A stretch of 15,776 bases of DNA from the NCBI GenBank assembly GCA_044375455.1, contig JBILMQ010000053.1:1-15776 (forward strand). The letters are read 5' to 3'. The DNA is from JBEIHX01 sp044375455. Lineage in GTDB: Bacteria; Pseudomonadota; Alphaproteobacteria; Caulobacterales; Aquidulcibacteraceae. Shown piece by piece: positions 6,497-14,241 of this stretch (position 1 is the first letter of the stretch; every line of letters starts with the position of its first letter). Both the position numbers and the translations under genes were made by a program. Under the pieces are notes generated by a model that saw only the letters and a list, made by a program, of their open reading frames with translations, had not been told where the DNA came from and ran no database searches.

Positions 6497-9400
6497 GGAA
6501 TTGCGCCTCGAGAAGTACGGTCGATTTGAAAGCTGCACTCTTTTGTTCGAGCCTGAGCCCGGGCTTGCGGTCATCTATGGTCCTAACGAGGCCGGCAAGA
6601 GCACGCTTCTCAGCGCCTTCAAGGACTTTCTCTTCGGGATCCCTGCACAATCATCGCAGGGCCATCGCTTCGGGTATCCGCCGATGCGCTTGTTCGCAAC
6701 GATCGAAGGCGCGGATGGCTCCACCGTGGCTCTGCAGCGGCGCAAGGGCAACCAGAAGACCGTGCTGAATGCTGCTGGCGGCCCCGCTGAAGAGACATTG
6801 GCGCGCTTTCTCGGTGGCGTGACCAGGGAGCGCTTTCAATCCTTGTTTGGGTTGGACCATGAAACTCTGCGCAGCGGCGGTGAAGCTCTGTTGGCGGCTG
6901 ATGGCGACATCGGCCGGATGATTGTCGAAGCCGGCGGGGGCGTGCGCGCGCTCGTCGCTCGGGTGGACGCCCTGGCAGCGGAGGCCGACTCCCTTTTCGG
7001 GCCACGCAGGGCTGCTGGAAAGCCCTTTTATGTCGCGCTGGACCGATACATGCAAGCTGAGCGCGTCCTGAAGGTGACGCAGGTGAGCGAGCGCGAGTTC
7101 GCGGCGGTGCGCAAACAGGTTGCGGACGCAAAGAGTCGCGTGAGTGCGCTTCGCACCGCGCGCGAGGAGACCCGGCGACGCCTATCGCAGATGGAGCGCA
7201 GCGTGCGTATTGCCCCCCTGCTTGGGCGCCTGCAACAGATCGAACTCGGTCTCAGTGACGTTGCGGATCTTACTGATGCCCCGCCGGGGCATGCGGATCA
7301 AATTGCCGCGGCTCTTGATGCATTGCGGCATCTGCGGGATGCGACAGTAACCTCTGAGGCGCTCGTTCGTGACCTCGCCCAGGAAATCGAAGCGCTCGCG
7401 CCGGATGCTCGATTGCTGGAAGCAGAGGCGGACATAAGGCAACTTGAGAGCCTGGCCGGCAAGGTGGGTGCGGCAGCGGACGCGCCTCTTAAACGCCAGG
7501 AGGAGCTTGCGCAGGCGCTGGAGAAAATCCGGCCTTTGATGGAGTCTCTTTCGATCCGAGATGTTGAGGATTTGAGATCGAGACGCCCGTCTGACCTTGT
7601 GATGCTTCGTGCACAGACACTGGTCAACGAGGAGCATAATCGGCGAACCGAAAAGAAGGCGCTCCAGCAGCGCCTTGCGCGTCGCGCGCCACGTATCGTG
7701 CAGCTCGAGGAAGCGGTAAGCGAACTGGCGGGGGCGGGAGCCGATGCGCCGCTACAGTTGGACATCGCCTTCCTGCACGCGCTTGAGAGCCGCGCGCAGG
7801 TTAGCGCGAGCACCCTGGCTCGTTTGGAGGAGGATGCTCAAAGGCTGGAACGCGAGCGCGTGACGCTCGGATTGGAGCCTTTTGAAGACGAGCGTCATGT
7901 TCTGTGGCCGGATCCCGCGGCGTTCGCTGCTGCAGCTGCGCAAGCGTCGTCGTTTCGCCATCGCGAAGACCAGCTGCGCGAACGGCGTTTGCAGGCCGAG
8001 GCGCGGCTTGAGGAGGCGCGAGCCGCCATGACGCGCCTGGCTGGTGCGGAAGGGGCTCCAACGCCCGATGTGCTGAGGCGGGCGCGCACCGATCGCGCGG
8101 GCGTGTGGGCGTGCATTCGAAGCGACTACACCAACGCCTCGCCCCAGGCGTGGGAGGAGAGCCCGCTCGCCGTGCGTTTGGAGCGTGTTGAGGCGCTGGA
8201 GCATTCGGTTCTGGCAGCCGATCAGCTCGCTGACCGTGCGCGCGACGCGGCTGGCCGAGCGGCGGAATTGCAGCAGGCGCAGCAAGCCGAGCAGGTCTCC
8301 ACGCGCGACCTTGCTCTCCAGGAGGACGCGGCGCGTGGGCTGGCCTCGGACTTGCAGGGCTGGGCGGACGCCTGGCGCAAGGCTTGGCCGCAGGCTGCCG
8401 CCAGAACCGATGACCTAGAGTTTCTGCGGGTGCTTGCTCAGAAGCGAGGCGTGTGGCTCGATGCGCAGCTCGCCCAGGCGCAGGCTTTGCAGCACGCGCG
8501 TCACGATGCGCTCGCCGTGCGCAGCGACATCGAGAAGCTTGAGGCGATTGAAGCGCGCCTCGGGCTTGCCGCCAGCCCGACGCTGGCTGCGCGTGTTCAG
8601 ACCGTGAATGACGCCATCAAGGAGCGTGAGGCGCGGTATGCTTCCTGGCAAAGCCTGCGTAAGGAGCTTGCCACGCTGTCCGCCGAGCGCCACGCGGATA
8701 TACAGGAGGTTGCGGCCTTGGACTGCGCAGCGGCGGCATGGGCCGGCGATTGGGCGAGCCTGGTCTCGCAACTTGGCTTGGCGCCAGGGGTTGAGTTGGA
8801 GGTTGCGGCTGCCGTTATCGGGCAATGGCGCGCTGCTGACGGGTATCTGAGCACCATTCAGCTCACGCAGCGTCGCCTTGAAGGCATGGCCAGCGATCGC
8901 GCCGCTCTGGTGAGCGGGCTTGCGGCGCTCGGGAGCGGGCTTGGGCTTGTGCTTCCTGAAGATGGGCTAGCGGCGATGGACATGCTGCGCCAGCGCTTCT
9001 CGGCTGCTCTCTCGCTGCGTGAGAAACGCGCCGCCCTTGCCCCGCGGCTGGGGCAGGCCAAGGCCGAGCTTGAACGGCTGACGGCGAGGGTCCGGGCTGA
9101 GGAAACGCGCATCGCCTCATTGTGTTTCGAGACAGGCTGTCCGGCGAGCGATGCGGCTGAGGTTCTGGTCCGCCTGCGGATGCGCGATGACCTGCAAGCT
9201 CAGGCCCGCGCTGCGCGTGCCGCGATCCTGGAGAATGGCGACGGGCTCAGTCCCGAGGCGCTGCTGGCGGAGGTGGCAGGTCTGCCGATCGACGCTCTGC
9301 GCGCGCAGACTGAGGACGTGCGGGAACTGCTCCAACAGCATGAGGAGGATTTTGAGGCCGCTGTTCAGGAGTCTGAGCGCGCTGAGGCAGATTTTGCGGA

Positions 9401-9968
9401 TAAATTCGGCGACGCCGCACTGGGTTCTGACGTGGCGGAACGGGAGAGTTCGGCCAGCAGTCTTTTCCAGACGATGGAGCGTTTCTTGGATCTCAAGCTC
9501 GCTCATGTGCTCCTGCGGCATGCAATCGAGCAGGTGCGCGCGGGACAGCAGGACCCGCTGCTGGCTGCAGCCGGCCGATTGTTCGCCACCGCAACGCAGG
9601 GCGCCTATTCCGGCATCAAGACCGAGGTCAATGAGCGGGGCGCGCCGTCGGTGATGGGCGTGCGGGCGAACGGCGACCAAGTCGCCATCGCAGGAATGAG
9701 CGATGGCACGCGTGATCAGCTTTTCTTGTCATTCAGGCTTGCCAGCCTTGGACACTACTGTGCGCACGCCGAGCCGCTGCCCTTCGTGGTCGACGACATT
9801 CTCGTGCACTTTGACGATGCGCGCGCGGCGGCCTCGATGTCGCTTCTGGCTCAGTTTGCAAAGACGACGCAGGTCATCCTGTTGACGCATCATCAAAGCG
9901 TCCGCGCGCAGGCGCAGGCGTTGGCGGCTTCTGGTTCAGCGCAGGTCATCACGCTTGAAGTCGCGTGA
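6486..9968 (+). CDS. yhaN: YhaN-like SMC/Rad50-type AAA ATPase
   Basis: This 1160-residue protein opens MRFRELRLEKYGRFES, then Walker A GPNEAGKST (32-40) and the family's FGLDHETLRSGG. From about residue 190 to 960 it is Ala/Glu/Arg/Leu/Gln-rich and heptad-like, indicating long antiparallel coiled coils. The C-terminal lobe has the ABC-type signature MSDGTRDQLFLSFRLASL (from 1071), Walker B LPFVVDD (1098-1104), VHFDD, and THH near 1135. No CxxC zinc hook is present at mid-length, unlike SbcC/Rad50 and as expected for YhaN. ATG 6486 has GGAGGG upstream and lies inside the yhaO-like gene. The protein presumably clamps DNA and gates the YhaO nuclease with ATP. B. subtilis YhaO/YhaN are linked to DNA repair; a defence role is possible in an island such as this but is not shown by the sequence. 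Confidence 0.88.
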   Translation: MRFRELRLEKYGRFESCTLLFEPEPGLAVIYGPNEAGKSTLLSAFKDFLFGIPAQSSQGHRFGYPPMRLFATIEGADGSTVALQRRKGNQKTVLNAAGGPAEETLARFLGGVTRERFQSLFGLDHETLRSGGEALLAADGDIGRMIVEAGGGVRALVARVDALAAEADSLFGPRRAAGKPFYVALDRYMQAERVLKVTQVSEREFAAVRKQVADAKSRVSALRTAREETRRRLSQMERSVRIAPLLGRLQQIELGLSDVADLTDAPPGHADQIAAALDALRHLRDATVTSEALVRDLAQEIEALAPDARLLEAEADIRQLESLAGKVGAAADAPLKRQEELAQALEKIRPLMESLSIRDVEDLRSRRPSDLVMLRAQTLVNEEHNRRTEKKALQQRLARRAPRIVQLEEAVSELAGAGADAPLQLDIAFLHALESRAQVSASTLARLEEDAQRLERERVTLGLEPFEDERHVLWPDPAAFAAAAAQASSFRHREDQLRERRLQAEARLEEARAAMTRLAGAEGAPTPDVLRRARTDRAGVWACIRSDYTNASPQAWEESPLAVRLERVEALEHSVLAADQLADRARDAAGRAAELQQAQQAEQVSTRDLALQEDAARGLASDLQGWADAWRKAWPQAAARTDDLEFLRVLAQKRGVWLDAQLAQAQALQHARHDALAVRSDIEKLEAIEARLGLAASPTLAARVQTVNDAIKEREARYASWQSLRKELATLSAERHADIQEVAALDCAAAAWAGDWASLVSQLGLAPGVELEVAAAVIGQWRAADGYLSTIQLTQRRLEGMASDRAALVSGLAALGSGLGLVLPEDGLAAMDMLRQRFSAALSLREKRAALAPRLGQAKAELERLTARVRAEETRIASLCFETGCPASDAAEVLVRLRMRDDLQAQARAARAAILENGDGLSPEALLAEVAGLPIDALRAQTEDVRELLQQHEEDFEAAVQESERAEADFADKFGDAALGSDVAERESSASSLFQTMERFLDLKLAHVLLRHAIEQVRAGQQDPLLAAAGRLFATATQGAYSGIKTEVNERGAPSVMGVRANGDQVAIAGMSDGTRDQLFLSFRLASLGHYCAHAEPLPFVVDDILVHFDDARAAASMSLLAQFAKTTQVILLTHHQSVRAQAQALAASGSAQVITLEVA

Positions 9969-9971
9969 CAA

Positions 9972-9995
9972 GGCAGCCGCAATCACGCGGCGGCC
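9972..9995 (+). terminator. Hairpin just after the yhaN-like gene
   Basis: Arms GGC-A-GCCGC and GCGGC-G-GCC (one A/G mismatch, loop AATCAC) form a stem four bases after the TGA. It is followed by GGAAAAAG rather than a T-run, so intrinsic termination is doubtful. It may instead protect the 3' end of the message. Confidence 0.3.
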
Positions 9996-10158
9996 GGAAA
10001 AAGTTGGCGCCGGAGGCCTCTCTGGCGGTCGATGCGCCTGCGCGTCGCAAGGCGCTGCGGTCGGCGTCGACTGATGGTCGCAGCGCGAGATCGAGCGCCA
10101 CGCCTGGATGGCAGCCGTGCCGAATGTAGGCCAACGCGCCCCGGCTCGGGAAGGTGCG
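9996..10158. other. Unassigned DNA next to an IS21 relic
   Basis: The minus strand reads GALAYIRHGCHPGVALDLAL and similar in an open frame, but nothing is recognised. It may be the flank, or the outer edge, of the degraded IS21-type element that begins near here. Confidence 0.3.
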
Positions 10159-10229
10159 GATTCCGGGATAGTTTGGCCACCGATTCCAACATGAGTTCGG
10201 CCGGGGATTCCGATTTGGGTTCGGCCACC
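10159..10229 (+). repeat. Multiple terminal repeats of an IS21-family relic
   Basis: Three tandem imperfect ~23-24 base units begin at 10159, 10182 and 10206, each GATTCC followed by about eight variable bases and TTTGGCCA or TTCGGCC. Such multiple terminal repeats are typical of IS21-family ends. They differ from the repeats of the intact element at 10732-13332, so this is a different IS21 member. Confidence 0.62.
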
Positions 10230-10284
10230 CTTCAGAGGGGGTCGCAGGTCTTCCGGCATGGTCGTCCCCTTCACGGAGGGGCTC

Positions 10285-10345
10285 ATGCGCGGAAAGCAGA
10301 TCAGGATGCAACATGTCAGGGAGGTGCTGCGCCTTCGCAGCGCGC
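10285..10345 (+). pseudogene. istA start fragment of the IS21 relic
   Basis: ATG 10285, with GGAGGGG upstream, begins MRGKQIRMQHVREVLRLRSA. This matches the head of IstA; the intact copy in this window reads MRRIREVLRLKYA at the same place. Similarity stops after about 20 codons, where the sequence becomes the LysR gene on the other strand. Only the left end of this element survives. Confidence 0.7.
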
Positions 10346-10731
10346 GCGCACAGGCGGACCCGACCGCTGCAATGAAACTGCGCACATGGGGCGCCAGCAT
10401 CGCATCTGCGCGCGCCACTGCGCAGATGGACAACAGTGCGGGGCTTGGCAGGGGCGCCCTTGCCAGGGCGCGGTCCGCGACCAGGTTGGCGACCGCGGAG
10501 GCTGGAGCGAACGTCAACAGATCGGTATCTTCTGCCATGTCTGCGCAGGCGCTCAGGCTGGAGATCCGATACTTTGAAAAGCGATTATTTCTCAGCATCT
10601 CAAGCTGAGATGGCGGCGGCGCATTTTGAAACATGCTGTCAAGTTCCGCCACCACACAATCGAGACTCAGCGTCGTGAGCGAAAAATCCGAGCGTGTGGC
10701 GGGGCGCCCGCGCCCAACCAGTACTGCATAG
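10346..10731 (-). pseudogene. LysR-family regulator, 3' part (split by IS21)
   Basis: The minus-strand frame entering from the insertion site reads AVLVGRGRPATRSDFSLTTL, then FQNAPPPSQLEML, and ends LAPHVRSFIAAVGSACARAL. This is the second half of a LysR-type substrate-binding domain. It is in perfect register with the 5' part at 13333 and above once the IS21 element and one target duplication are removed. The true stop is lost where the gene runs into the IS21 relic near 10345. As a split and truncated gene it cannot make a working regulator. Confidence 0.78.
10724..10731 (+). repeat. Target site duplication, left copy
   Basis: CTGCATAG immediately precedes the element's first base (10732) and is repeated exactly at 13333-13340. 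Eight bases is within the usual IS21-family range of 4-8. Confidence 0.9.
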
Positions 10732-10736
10732 TGCGC

Positions 10737-10822
10737 ATTCCAGGGAAGATGGGCAGCTGTTCCACGCGATCGTGGGCACTCATTCCACGGCATCGTGGGC
10801 AGCCATTCCACGCCTCGGGCAG
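10737..10822 (+). repeat. IS21 multiple terminal repeats, left end
   Basis: Four imperfect units of about 20-24 bases share TTCCA, 5-9 variable bases, then GGGCA. They start near 10737, 10759, 10782 and 10804. They are presumably IstA binding sites, mirrored at 13216-13327. Confidence 0.8.
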
Positions 10823-10844
10823 TCTGTCCGACATTTTTACTGAG

Positions 10845-11609
10845 TCAGGTCTTTTCGGTTGGGTCAAGCGTTTTGGACATTGACGTCCGCTTGCGCATAC
10901 TGTCGCCGGCGAGAGCCAGTCGGTGTGCGTTGTGAACGAGCCGATCGAGGATGGCATCGGCAAGGGTGGGGTCACCGATAGCCTCATGCCAGTGCTCGAC
11001 CGGAAGCTGGCTGGTGACGATCGTGGAGCCGCGGCCGTGGCGGTCTTCGAGGATCTCGAGCAGGTCACGCCGTTCGGTCGAGGCAAGGACGGCCAGCCCC
11101 CAATCGTCGAGGATGAGCAGGTCAGTCCTGGCCAGAGCCTTGAGCATACGGGCGTGACGGCCGTCGCCGCGAGCGATGGCCAGCGCCTCGAACAGACGCG
11201 GCACTCGGTGGTAGGCTGCCATGCGACCATCGCGGCAAGCCTTGTGTCCAAGTGCGCACGCGATCCAGCTCTTGCCGAGCCCTGTGGGGCCGGTGATGAG
11301 CAGGTTTTCGTGACGGCTGATCCAGGCACCGTCAACCAGATGGGCCATCACGGCACGGTCGATGCCACGCGGCGTACGCAGGTCGAGATCCTCGACACAA
11401 GCCGCCTGCCGCAGGGCCGCAAACTTGAGCCGGGTGATCAGCCTCTTGGCATCGCGTTCTGAAGCCTCGCGGTCGACAAGAAGGCCGAGCCGCTCTTCGA
11501 AGCTGAGGGCGTCGAAGGTGGCCGGCGCCTGACGCTGCCCTTCCAGCGCCTCCATCATGCCGGTCAGGCCGAGCGCAAGGAGCCGCTCGGAAGTGGGGTG
11601 GGTCAGCAA
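10845..11609 (-). CDS. istB: IS21-family helper ATPase IstB
   Basis: This protein of about 254 residues, the usual IstB length, has a DnaA/DnaC-like AAA+ core: Walker A GPTGLGKS at about 107-114, Walker B LLILDDWG at about 164-171, and a sensor region IVTSQLPVEHWHEAIGDPTL. IstB is the target-selection and assembly factor for the IstA transposase. TTG 11609 is taken as the start because AAAGGAG lies at an ideal distance upstream and the family starts here (xLTHPTxERL); the frame's upstream extension to 11780 overlaps istA out of frame. It begins 13 bases after the istA stop, in one transcription unit. Confidence 0.92.
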   Translation of the reverse strand: MLTHPTSERLLALGLTGMMEALEGQRQAPATFDALSFEERLGLLVDREASERDAKRLITRLKFAALRQAACVEDLDLRTPRGIDRAVMAHLVDGAWISRHENLLITGPTGLGKSWIACALGHKACRDGRMAAYHRVPRLFEALAIARGDGRHARMLKALARTDLLILDDWGLAVLASTERRDLLEILEDRHGRGSTIVTSQLPVEHWHEAIGDPTLADAILDRLVHNAHRLALAGDSMRKRTSMSKTLDPTEKT

Positions 11610-11622
11610 GGTAGATCTCCTT

Positions 11623-13161
11623 TCAATGGTAATAGCCTTGGCCGCGGATGTTGGGGTGCTGCAGGGGGAGCTGCTCCGTTCCCTCTTCCAGGAAGGCACG
11701 ATCGAGACCGCTCTGCAGGATGGACCGGATCGATGTGACCGACCGGGCTCGGATCGAGAGGCCGCGCCGACAAGCTGCATCGAGACGTACGGCCTCGTAG
11801 CTTCTGGCCAGCGCTAGCACGCCCAGACAGGTACGGAAGCCCTGCTCAGGATGCGGGCGGTCCGCCATCACCGCCTCGCAGAACGCCGCCACGGACGGGC
11901 CAAGCTTCTCGGCCTGTGCCAGCATGCGGGCCGGCGTCCACTCGGCGTACCGCCGGTGGGCGGAGGGCATGTGGTCGGGCACCGTCACATGGCTGCGCCG
12001 TCCGGGGCAGCGGGCATGGCTGGCAACTCTTTGTCCCTTGTGGAAGATCTCGACGATGCCACCACAGACCCGTACGTCCACCTCCTGGCGGATCAGGCTG
12101 AAGGGTACGGAGTACCAGGAGCTGTCGACCTCGACGTGATAGTCAGGCGCCACACGCGCGCGTTTCCAGCAGGCGAAGGCATAGGGTTCTGGTGGCAGCG
12201 GTTGCAGGTGCGGCCGGTCCACCGTGGCGAACAGATCTGCACGACTGGCGCCGTATCCGCGCATCACGCGCACGTTCAGTTCGTTGACCAGCAGCGTCAC
12301 TGCGGCGTTCAACTCGGTCAACGAAAAGAAGCGCCGATTGCGCAGTCGCGCCAGGATCCAGCGCTGCGCGACCTGCACGGCGACCTCGACCTTCGCCTTG
12401 TCGCGCGGCCGGTAGGGGCGCGCTGGCAGGATGGCGGCGCCGTAATGGCTGGCCATCTCGGCGTAGGTCCGGTTCAGCCCCGGATCGAACCGACACACCT
12501 TCAGAACCGCTGACTTGAGGTTGTCGGGCGCCACGACCTTCGGCACACCGCCAAGGAAGGCGAACATCCGGACATGGGCGCCGATCCAGTCCTCAAGGCC
12601 CTCGGTGGCCACGGCCTGCGCATAGGTGTAGTTCGACGCGCCCATCGCCGCGACGAACAGCTTCACAGTCCGGACCTCTCCGGTCGCAGGGTCGATCACG
12701 TCGACCGTGTCACCCGCGAAGTCGACGAAGACCTTTTCGCCGCCGAGATGGGTCTGACGCATCGTGGGGCGCACCCGGCCCTTCCATGCCTCGTAGTGCT
12801 CGCAGAACCAGGCGTAGCCAAAGCCGAGGGGATGGGCCGCGCGGTATTCTTCCCAGACCAGGGCACGCGTGACGCCCGGGCGCCGAAGCTCGCGATCCAC
12901 CGCTACCCAGTCCGGGATCGGACGCTCCCCATCGGCCACCGAAGGGGCCGCAGGAAACAGCAGCAACTCAAGGTCGTCATCAGACAGCGCGTCCGGAAGC
13001 GGCCAGCTCAGACCAGCAGTGCGCGCGCGACCGAGATACGCCCCGACAGTGCCCTTTCCCAGTCCGACCGAGCGCGCAATCTCTCGCTCGCTCAATCGCT
13101 GGGCATACTTCAGCCGCAAAACCTCGCGTATCCGGCGCATCGACAGTCGTTCCGTTGGCAT
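11623..13161 (-). CDS. istA: IS21-family transposase IstA
   Basis: This 512-residue protein has an N-terminal HTH (RRIREVLRLKYAQRLSEREI, then ARSVGLGKGTV) followed by a retroviral-type DDE integrase core. The catalytic residues are visible: Asp147 in FVDFAGD, Asp213 in APDNLK and Glu259 in DKAKVEVAVQ. The C-terminal beta domain carries SSWYSVPFSLIRQEV. ATG 13161 follows GAGGGG. It cuts and joins the element's ends with IstB as ATP-dependent helper. No frameshift or missing catalytic residue is seen. Confidence 0.93.
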   Translation of the reverse strand: MPTERLSMRRIREVLRLKYAQRLSEREIARSVGLGKGTVGAYLGRARTAGLSWPLPDALSDDDLELLLFPAAPSVADGERPIPDWVAVDRELRRPGVTRALVWEEYRAAHPLGFGYAWFCEHYEAWKGRVRPTMRQTHLGGEKVFVDFAGDTVDVIDPATGEVRTVKLFVAAMGASNYTYAQAVATEGLEDWIGAHVRMFAFLGGVPKVVAPDNLKSAVLKVCRFDPGLNRTYAEMASHYGAAILPARPYRPRDKAKVEVAVQVAQRWILARLRNRRFFSLTELNAAVTLLVNELNVRVMRGYGASRADLFATVDRPHLQPLPPEPYAFACWKRARVAPDYHVEVDSSWYSVPFSLIRQEVDVRVCGGIVEIFHKGQRVASHARCPGRRSHVTVPDHMPSAHRRYAEWTPARMLAQAEKLGPSVAAFCEAVMADRPHPEQGFRTCLGVLALARSYEAVRLDAACRRGLSIRARSVTSIRSILQSGLDRAFLEEGTEQLPLQHPNIRGQGYYH

Positions 13162-13215
13162 GGGGTCCCCTCGCTGTTGCAAGGCGAACCGTAGCTTCAG
13201 ACTGTCGGCCAGACC

Positions 13216-13327
13216 TGCCCACGATCGCGTGGAATGGCTGCCCACGATGCCATGGAACAAGTGCCCATGATCACCTGGAATCCCTGCCCATCATCCCATG
13301 GAATAGCCGCCCACCATCACGTGGAAC
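13216..13327 (-). repeat. IS21 multiple terminal repeats, right end
   Basis: Five imperfect ~23-base units in inverted orientation (TGCCCA, 8-9 variable bases, TGGAA) run from about 13216 to the element's edge. They match the units of the left end. They also lie upstream of istA, so IstA binding could affect its own transcription. Confidence 0.8.
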
Positions 13328-13332
13328 ACGCA

Positions 13333-13340
13333 CTGCATAG
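13333..13340 (+). repeat. Target site duplication, right copy
   Basis: CTGCATAG directly follows the element's last base (13332) and is identical to 10724-10731. Confidence 0.9.
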
Positions 13341-13620
13341 GGCTCCGACACGATTTCTTCTGTGGTGAAGGTGTTGCGATGGGGGATCTGGCGGGCGACG
13401 TTGCGGTGCACCAGGAGCAGATCCGCCCGGCGTTGCGTCGACTGCTTGGCGGCCAGCGCCGCCGTCATGGATTGCAGCGCTATGCGCACCTCTGGATGTC
13501 CGGAGCGAAAGTCCCGCAAAGCACGATGGCCGAGAGCGTCGAGCATGAACGGCCCGCAGATGATGTTGACTCGGGGCTTTTCCGCCACGATCGCCGTGCG
13601 CCATCGCGACCTGAAGAGCC
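13333..13620 (-). pseudogene. LysR-family regulator, middle part (HTH missing, split by IS21)
   Basis: The minus-strand frame reads IVAEKPRVNIICGPFMLDAL, then FRSGHPEVRIALQSM, RRADLLLVHRN and EEIVSEPYAV up to the insertion. This is the first half of a LysR substrate-binding domain (the PRVNIICGPFML strand, then HPEVRI). The codon at 13333 continues precisely with 10723-10722, giving EPYAVLVGRG across the joint. The DNA-binding domain expected about 85 residues upstream is absent: going upstream, the frame runs instead into a fragment of another gene. The 5' limit given is approximate. Confidence 0.78.
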
Positions 13621-13649
13621 GTCGCCAGGAGGCGAAATGAGCGCGCCTG

Positions 13650-13761
13650 CGCATAGCGTGATGGTCAAGCGCCGGATCAATGATCGCAGGCGTCCTGGCG
13701 TGCATGTCCACGACAAGATAGGTGACTGTCTGCTTAGGGTCGTCGACAAGCCTTTGATCAT
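13650..13761 (-). pseudogene. N-terminal relic of a Blh/persulfide-dioxygenase-like MBL protein
   Basis: From ATG 13761 the minus strand reads MIKG. After a one-base slip near 13750 it continues VDDPKQTVTYLVVD and HARTPAIIDPALDHH. That is the opening of the MBL-fold persulfide dioxygenase/Blh family (typically xxTxTVSYLVxDPxT, then AAxIDPVLDYD). The metal-binding HxHxDH that should follow is gone: after about 35 codons the sequence passes into the LysR fragment. Adding one T at the TT/G of ggcttgtc would restore the frame. Its head-to-head position with a BigR-like repressor is the usual arrangement for blh, which supports the call. Confidence 0.62.
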
Positions 13762-13825
13762 GGCATTTTTTGTACTGGAAGGCTCGATGTCGGGGATCGG
13801 TCTGTCGTCTTTCTATAATTAGGCA

Positions 13826-13859
13826 TTGCTTGTTTAGTGCTCGCTGATATAAAGTGAGC
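13826..13859 (+). promoter_or_regulatory. Promoter and palindromic operator of the ArsR-family gene
   Basis: TTGCTT (13826-13831) and TATAAA (13848-13853) lie 16 bases apart. A 21 bp imperfect palindrome, GCTCGCT then 7 bases then AGTGAGC (13839-13859, one mismatch between the arms), covers the -10 box. It is a natural site for autorepression by the adjacent ArsR-family protein. With a start site near 13860, ATG 13861 would have no leader, which favours ATG 13879. Confidence 0.55.
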
Positions 13860-13878
13860 TATGGAGGAGTCCCGCCGC

Positions 13879-14241
13879 ATGCCAGCCGCTCAACCTGAGT
13901 CAAGCCTGTTCTCAATGGCCGAGAGAGCAAGCGAGGCCGCCGCGTTTCTGCGTGGTCTTGCCCATGATGGACGGCTGTTGGCGCTGTGCGCGTTGATTGA
14001 GGAGGGCGAGGCGTCAGCCGGGCGCCTCGTCGAGGTTTCGGGGCTGTCGCAGTCCGCGCTATCCCAGCATCTCGCCATCCTCCGGGAGCGGGGTTTTGTG
14101 CGCACGCGCCGTGACGGTGTGCGCGTGATCTATTCCATTGCGGATGCGCGGATCGCCGCGCTCATGACGACGCTCCATAGCCTGTTTTGCCACGCCGACG
14201 CCTCACGAAAGCATGGCTCGCGCGCCCTAAAGAGGCGCTGA
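13879..14241 (+). CDS. ArsR-family repressor, BigR/SqrR-like sulfide/persulfide sensor
   Basis: This protein of about 120 residues is a single winged-HTH domain: FLRGLAHDGRLLALCALIEE, then GRLVEVSGLSQSALSQHLAILRERGFV and RTRRDGVRVIYSI, ending in a helix with LHSLFCHAD. The recognition-helix pattern LSQSALSQHLAxLR is that of BigR/SqrR/YgaV. The two cysteines typical of that group are present (Cys37 and Cys104, spacing about the same as SqrR Cys41/Cys107). In those proteins a tetrasulfide bridge between them lifts repression when sulfide or persulfide rises. ATG 13879 is chosen because GGAGGAG lies nine bases upstream, whereas ATG 13861 sits on the promoter's start point. The usual divergent target (blh) is only a relic here. 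Confidence 0.8.
   Translation: MPAAQPESSLFSMAERASEAAAFLRGLAHDGRLLALCALIEEGEASAGRLVEVSGLSQSALSQHLAILRERGFVRTRRDGVRVIYSIADARIAALMTTLHSLFCHADASRKHGSRALKRR

Larger units (their letters stand above)
10732..13332 (-). mobile_element. Complete IS21-family insertion sequence, 2601 bp
   Basis: The element starts TGCGCATTCC and ends GGAACACGCA, so both ends are TG...CA with related inner sequence. It is flanked by exact 8 bp direct repeats CTGCATAG. It carries istA and istB in the usual order on the minus strand, plus sets of multiple terminal repeats at both ends. Both genes are intact and the duplication shows no decay, so the insertion looks recent and the element may still be active. It lies inside a LysR-type gene. 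Confidence 0.93.

Noticed and set aside
9936..10811. A single 291-codon minus-strand gene
   Set aside because: It is a composite frame running through IS21 terminal repeats, the LysR 3' fragment and an IS21 relic on the other strand.
12574..13194. Plus-strand frame of 206 codons
   Set aside because: It is antisense to the intact istA gene and resembles no protein.
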